Assembly (NCBI GenBank): GCA_030532895.1
Contig: JAUNKF010000019.1
Span: 1-38,749, forward strand
Source: Lautropia sp.
Lineage (GTDB): Bacteria > Pseudomonadota > Gammaproteobacteria > Burkholderiales > Burkholderiaceae_E
Direction of reading: 5' to 3'
Length of the DNA stretch: 38,749 nt
Part shown: positions 35,395 to 38,749 of the stretch, in pieces
Layout of the letters: each line of letters begins with the position of its first letter
Position numbering within the stretch: position 1 is the first letter of the stretch
Made by a program: the position numbers and the translations under genes
The notes under the pieces: model-generated
The model's input: the letters and a program-made list of their open reading frames with translations, nothing else
Database searches by the model: none
What the model was told of the DNA's origin: nothing

Positions 35395-37135
35395 CAGCGC
35401 TTTGAAGCCCTTGGCACGTGATGGCCGCCTGGCCAGGGTGCTGGTGGTCGATGACGAGGAAAGCCTGCGTGAACTGCTGGAACTGACGCTCGTGGGCATG
35501 GGGCTGGATGTGGATCTGGCTGCTGATCTGGCAAGTGCCCGAAAACTGCTTGGTGCGCAGCGTTATTCGTTGTGCCTGACGGACATGCGGCTGCCCGATG
35601 GCAATGGGCTGGATCTGGTGCGTCAGATCAGCGAGAGCCTGCCTGATACGCCGGTGGCCGTGATCACGGCTTATGGCAGCGCAGAAAATGCGGTGGCTGC
35701 CCTGAAGGCAGGGGCGTTCGATTATCTGGCCAAGCCCGTGGGGCTGGATGCACTGCGCACGCTCGTGCGTTCGGCCCTGAAACAGCCGCAGCCATCAGCG
35801 GGTGTGGATCGGGGCGCGGCCGTGTCCAGTGTGCCTGCGCCACCACCCAAGGGACAGACTTTACAGGGGCTGTCGCCCGCCATCGTGCAGGTACGTGCCT
35901 CGATCGAACGGATGGCGCGCAGCATGGCGCCGGTGCATGTGACGGGGGAGTCCGGCTCCGGCAAGGAGCTGGCGGCCCGGATGATCCACCAGATGAGTGG
36001 GCGTGCCGAAGGCCCATTCATTGCGGTGAACTGTGGCGCCATCCCTGAAAACCTGATGGAGTCGGAGTTTTTTGGCTATCGCAAAGGTGCTTTCACCGGG
36101 GCAGAAAGTGACCGGATCGGTTTTTTCATGGCCGCCAACGGGGGAACGCTGTTTCTGGATGAAGTGGCCGATCTGCCGCTTGCGATGCAGGTGAAGCTGC
36201 TGCGGGCCATTCAGGAAAAACGCATCCGAAAGGTGGGGGCGGTCGCCGAGGAGGCGGTGGATGTGCGCATTGTGAGCGCCACGCACCAGAATCTGGCCCA
36301 GTGCGTGACGAGCGGGCGCTTCCGGCAGGACTTGTTCTATCGTCTGAACGTGATCGAGCTGCGGATGCCGGCCTTGCGTGAGCGGCAGGAGGATATTGCC
36401 ATTCTGGCGGATGTGATTCTGCAGCGGCTGGCCGCACGTGGCGGCCTCGATACGGTGCCTCAGCTCTCCAGCATGACGTTGCGCTATCTGCAGACTTATC
36501 CGTTTCCAGGCAATGTGCGAGAGCTGGAGAACATTCTGGAGCGGGCGCTTGCCTTCTCCGATGGCACAACCATCAATGTGGAAGATCTTGGCCTGCGGCC
36601 GATGGTGAGTGAGGCGCAGGAGCGTGAGCCGGCATCTGCGCGACCGGAGCCGATGTCGAATCTGCACGAGTTTCGTGAAACGCGGCATGTGCCGGGGCTG
36701 GTCGCATCCGTGCCGGGCGTGATTTCCGCTGCGGACGTGCGGGGTGGTGTCACGGGGTTTTCGATGCCCGCGGCATGGCGTGGGGAAGGGGATGAGGCAG
36801 CCGCCTCGTCCACGGGGCTGGATCAGCCTGATGCTCGGGGGTTATCGGGCCTGGGAGGGGCACAAGGCCCGTCTGCTCCATCCACCTGGCCGGCTTCGTC
36901 GGCATCTGTCGAGCCGTTGGCCGAAGGTGGGCGCGAGGGGGAAACCACGGGCACGCGCAACTGGGAAATGATCGATGGTGTGCCCACATCCTTGCCCGAT
37001 TATCTGGATCAGGTCGAGCGGGACACGATCCTGCTGGCTTTGGCGCGCACCGGGCATAATCGGACGGCGGCAGCGCGCATGCTGGGCATCACCTTTCGTG
37101 CCTTGCGTTATCGTTTGCAGCGGCTGGGGATATGA
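35378..37135 (+). CDS. pilR: Sigma-54-dependent response regulator PilR
   Basis: A 585-residue activator. The receiver domain (about 20-140) has phospho-acceptor D69 (CLTDMRLPDGNG). The AAA+ domain (about 165-400) has Walker A GESGSGKE at about 190-197 and the sigma-54 contact loop GAFTGA at 237-242, so open-complex activation should work. The C-terminal Fis-type helix-turn-helix is at about 545-585 (ALARTGHNRTAAARMLGITF). Between AAA+ and the helix-turn-helix is an unusual ~130-residue low-complexity linker (about 412-540), which explains the length above the usual 445-500. It activates pilin transcription with RpoN. The final ATGA overlaps ampD. Confidence 0.95.
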   Translation: MMERHDSALKPLARDGRLARVLVVDDEESLRELLELTLVGMGLDVDLAADLASARKLLGAQRYSLCLTDMRLPDGNGLDLVRQISESLPDTPVAVITAYGSAENAVAALKAGAFDYLAKPVGLDALRTLVRSALKQPQPSAGVDRGAAVSSVPAPPPKGQTLQGLSPAIVQVRASIERMARSMAPVHVTGESGSGKELAARMIHQMSGRAEGPFIAVNCGAIPENLMESEFFGYRKGAFTGAESDRIGFFMAANGGTLFLDEVADLPLAMQVKLLRAIQEKRIRKVGAVAEEAVDVRIVSATHQNLAQCVTSGRFRQDLFYRLNVIELRMPALRERQEDIAILADVILQRLAARGGLDTVPQLSSMTLRYLQTYPFPGNVRELENILERALAFSDGTTINVEDLGLRPMVSEAQEREPASARPEPMSNLHEFRETRHVPGLVASVPGVISAADVRGGVTGFSMPAAWRGEGDEAAASSTGLDQPDARGLSGLGGAQGPSAPSTWPASSASVEPLAEGGREGETTGTRNWEMIDGVPTSLPDYLDQVERDTILLALARTGHNRTAAARMLGITFRALRYRLQRLGI

Positions 37136-37689
37136 GCATGGACTTGAGGATGCGTGTGTTGCACAGCCCGAATCAGGACGATCGCCCGGCCGGGATGTTG
37201 ATCGACACGATCATCCTGCACTACATCAGTTTGCCGCCGGAGCATTTTCGGGGGGAGGCTGTGGCACAGTTGTTCACCAATACGCTCGACTGTCAGGCGC
37301 ATCCATACTTTGAAGGCTTGGCCGGGCTGACCGTCTCGGCACATTATTTCGTGCGGCGGCACGGCCAGCTCATCCAGTTCGTGCCGCCGGAGAAGCGGGC
37401 GTGGCATGCTGGCGTGTCGCAACTGTTGGGGCGGGCGCGCTGCAATGATTTTTCCATTGGCATCGAGCTGGAAGGCAGCAGTCTGCGCCCTTTCACCGAC
37501 AGCCAGTATCGCAGCCTGCTCGGGCTGCTTCGCCAGCTCTTTTCTACCTATCCCATTCGCTATATTGCCGGGCACAGCGATGTTTCTCCCGGCAGAAAAC
37601 AAGATCCGGGGCCGTACTTTGAATGGCAGCGGCTGCAAGCCCTGATGGATGAGTTTGGGGTGTGCCGCCCATTTCCCGTATCGGCATGA
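37132..37689 (+). CDS. ampD: 1,6-anhydro-N-acetylmuramyl-L-alanine amidase AmpD
   Basis: A 185-residue cytoplasmic zinc amidase of the amidase_2 family. Ligand residues line up with E. coli AmpD: H30 (TIILHYISLPP), H148 and D158 (AGHSDVSPGRKQDPGPYFEW), with Glu in GIELEG and Lys156 as the other active-site residues. It removes the peptide from anhydro-muropeptides during cell-wall recycling, and in species with AmpR its loss raises AmpC. It overlaps the pilR stop (ATGA), so it is co-transcribed with pilSR. A likely terminator follows. Confidence 0.96.
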   Translation: MSMDLRMRVLHSPNQDDRPAGMLIDTIILHYISLPPEHFRGEAVAQLFTNTLDCQAHPYFEGLAGLTVSAHYFVRRHGQLIQFVPPEKRAWHAGVSQLLGRARCNDFSIGIELEGSSLRPFTDSQYRSLLGLLRQLFSTYPIRYIAGHSDVSPGRKQDPGPYFEWQRLQALMDEFGVCRPFPVSA

Positions 37690-37739
37690 GCAGGCTGCGC
37701 GCTGCCAGGTCTTCATCATCTGGGCGGCGCGTGTGCCGG

Positions 37740-37770
37740 CAGGTTTCTCCTCGGATGAGCCTGTCTTTTT
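37740..37770 (+). terminator. Probable terminator after ampD
   Basis: CAGG and CTC pair with GAG and CCTG (one side bulged by TTT) around CTCGGAT, followed by TCTTTTT. A further run of seven Ts lies about 20 bp on. The hairpin is imperfect but its position, 50 nt after the ampD stop, is right. Confidence 0.45.
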
Positions 37771-37866
37771 GGCGACGCAGCCCCGGTTTTTTTGTCCGCC
37801 GACGCACTTTTTGATGCTTTGAGGCGGGATAAATCGGTTTTGACATGAAAGTTTTTGATGAGCCGA

Positions 37867-37896
37867 TTGCAACAGTGTTTGCGCTCACGTTATGAT
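37867..37896 (+). promoter_or_regulatory. Probable promoter of the AT-hook gene
   Basis: TTGCAA (37867-37872), an 18-bp spacer and TATGAT (37891-37896, five of six matching TATAAT). Transcription from here would give a leader of about 300 nt before the ATG at 38203. A perfect TTGACA at 37840-37845 upstream has no good -10 partner. Confidence 0.5.
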
Positions 37897-37985
37897 CATG
37901 CCGTTGAATAATGGTCGTTCTGTGCATGTCGTCATCGCTCGCCTGTTTTTGAGCGGTGCGCATCGCGGCAGATGTACCGGGATCG

Positions 37986-38058
37986 GGAAGCACCTCTTTG
38001 AAAGCTGAGGCATGTCATTGACTGAGGCATGCCATTCAAACAGGTTGAGGTGCTTTCC
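37986..38058 (+). promoter_or_regulatory. Structured leader hairpin with tandem 17-nt repeat
   Basis: GGAAGCACCTC (37986-37996) pairs with GAGGTGCTTTCC (38047-38058), and TTTGAA (37997-38002) with TTCAAA (38035-38040). The loop holds two near-identical 17-mers, CTGAGGCATGTCATTGA (38005-38021) and CTGAGGCATGCCATTCA (38022-38038). It sits about 145 nt before the AT-hook start codon, within the presumed leader. I do not recognise it as a known riboswitch. It could be a cis-element or a separate small RNA. Confidence 0.55.
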
Positions 38059-38202
38059 GTTTTGATGTCGAGACCACCGTCTTGTCGACTGGCCTCGTGA
38101 ACAATTGCCTGATGCGCGGGCAGCTTTGGAGCACATGCTTGGCTCGTGGCACTGGCGCAGCGGGACATACCTGTCATGACCTGATTGAGGAGTGAGTAGC
38201 TG

Positions 38203-38749
38203 ATGGCAACAACCACCAAGAAAGCGGCAGTGCCGAAGAAGTCTGCTGCGCGTGGCGCGGCAGCCCGCGCAACGGCATCGGAAGCAATCAAGACGACACG
38301 TCGTGGTCGTCCGGCCAAAGCCGAGGTGGTCGCTGAAGTCGCCGATAAACCCCGTCGTGGCCGTCCGCCCAAGGCGGTTGCCGTGGAGGTCGTTGCCGAC
38401 AAGCCGCGTCGTGGTCGTCCGCCGAAGGCCGTGGCTGCTGATGTGGCAGCACCGGCGAAGCGAGGCCGTAAACCGAAGGCCGAAACGGTGGTCGCAGCCG
38501 AACCGGCCAAGCGTGGCCGCAAGCCCAAGGCTGCCGCGGTCGAGGCCGTGATCGACAAGCCGCGTCGTGGTCGTCCGCCGAAGGCCGTGGCTGCTGACGT
38601 GGCGGCACCGGCCAAGCGAGGCCGCAAACCGAAGGCCGAAACGGTGGTTGCAGCTGAACCCGCCAAGCGTGGCCGCAAGCCCAAGGCTGCGGCTGTCGAG
38701 GCCGTGATCGACAAGCCGCGTCGTGGTCGTCCGCCGAAGGCCGTGGCTG
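38203..38749 (+). CDS. AT-hook / histone-H1-like repetitive DNA-binding protein (N-terminal part)
   Basis: The window ends inside this gene after ~182 codons. The start ATG at 38203 follows GAGGAG at about 38187-38192. The protein is Lys/Ala/Arg/Pro-rich from the start (MATTTKKAAVPKKSAARGAA), with repeated AT-hook cores: TRRGRPAK once, RRGRPPK repeatedly, and KRGRKPK repeatedly. They are spaced by short acidic/hydrophobic spacers such as AVEAVIDKP and AETVVAAEPA. Such proteins, like AlgP and bacterial H1-like proteins, bind AT-rich minor groove or nucleoid DNA. From 38401 it consists of 156-bp tandem repeats. Its target and regulation are unknown; the long leader suggests post-transcriptional control. 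Confidence 0.82.
   Translation, partial: MATTTKKAAVPKKSAARGAAARATASEAIKTTRRGRPAKAEVVAEVADKPRRGRPPKAVAVEVVADKPRRGRPPKAVAADVAAPAKRGRKPKAETVVAAEPAKRGRKPKAAAVEAVIDKPRRGRPPKAVAADVAAPAKRGRKPKAETVVAAEPAKRGRKPKAAAVEAVIDKPRRGRPPKAVA
38401..38749 (+). repeat. 156-bp tandem repeat inside the AT-hook gene
   Basis: Near-identical units begin at 38401, 38557 and 38713 (the last cut by the window end), each beginning AAGCCGCGTCGTGG and encoding 52 residues with one RRGRPPK and two KRGRKPK hooks. A 156-bp period keeps the reading frame, so unit number can change without a frameshift. The units differ by a few silent substitutions, e.g. near 38440/38596. Confidence 0.85.

Noticed and set aside
38203-38749. 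Regular repeats suggestive of a CRISPR array
   Set aside because: The repeats are in-frame coding units of 156 bp with AT-hook motifs and no unique spacers.

Overview
The window is a high-GC, densely coded bacterial chromosome segment. The organism is most likely a betaproteobacterium of the Burkholderiales. Two gene orders that I know from that order support this: rppH / proS / soluble lytic transglycosylase (19.9-23.6 kb), and ffh / ccsA(ypjD) / PP0621-type zinc protein / pilS / pilR / ampD (30.6-37.7 kb). A short anti-Shine-Dalgarno-type small RNA of a kind reported in Betaproteobacteria (28.85-28.91 kb) fits as well. I cannot fix the genus; no rRNA or tRNA gene was seen. No intact mobile element, prophage or CRISPR array was seen.

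Layout. 1-3850 (minus): branched-chain amino-acid ABC importer, binding protein livK, then livH, livM and a cut-off livG, with a long stem-loop between livK and livH. 4254-8832 (minus): an MFS transporter with a disordered tail and a two-domain M16 zinc protease. 9012-11405: a LysR regulator divergent from an AEC-family transporter, then a truncated EamA transporter fragment. 11406-13938 (minus): quinol-dependent nitric oxide reductase norZ with a strong terminator and an FNR/Dnr-type promoter. 14079-16524 (minus): opgC with a translationally coupled secreted partner protein. 16736-19830 (plus): a Spy/CpxP-like periplasmic protein behind a CpxR-type box, then a CpxRA-like two-component system. 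19917-23612: rppH (minus), proS and a lytic transglycosylase (plus). 23978-27094: a membrane GGDEF protein with a decayed EAL domain. 27166-28674 (minus): ComEA-like protein and an RluF-like pseudouridine synthase. 28849-28922 (minus): the small RNA and its promoter. 29376-30227 (minus): GT14-type glycosyltransferase. 30611-37689: ffh (minus), then the ccsA-PP0621-pilS-pilR-ampD block (plus). 37867-38749: promoter, structured leader and the start of a repetitive AT-hook/histone-H1-like gene that runs off the window.

Most genes are housekeeping or envelope functions. Three regulatory circuits can be read from the DNA. Nitric oxide detoxification appears to be under an FNR/Dnr-type activator. 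An envelope-stress response appears to be built from a CpxR box, a Spy-like protein and a CpxRA-like pair. Type IV pilus control is by PilS-PilR (a sigma-54 activator), with a ComEA-like DNA-binding protein nearby.

The least explained signals are non-coding: a dispersed 25-bp intergenic repeat in at least four good copies, the anti-Shine-Dalgarno sRNA, a 73-nt hairpin leader with a 17-nt tandem repeat before the AT-hook gene, and stacked palindromes at the scar where the EamA gene is truncated.
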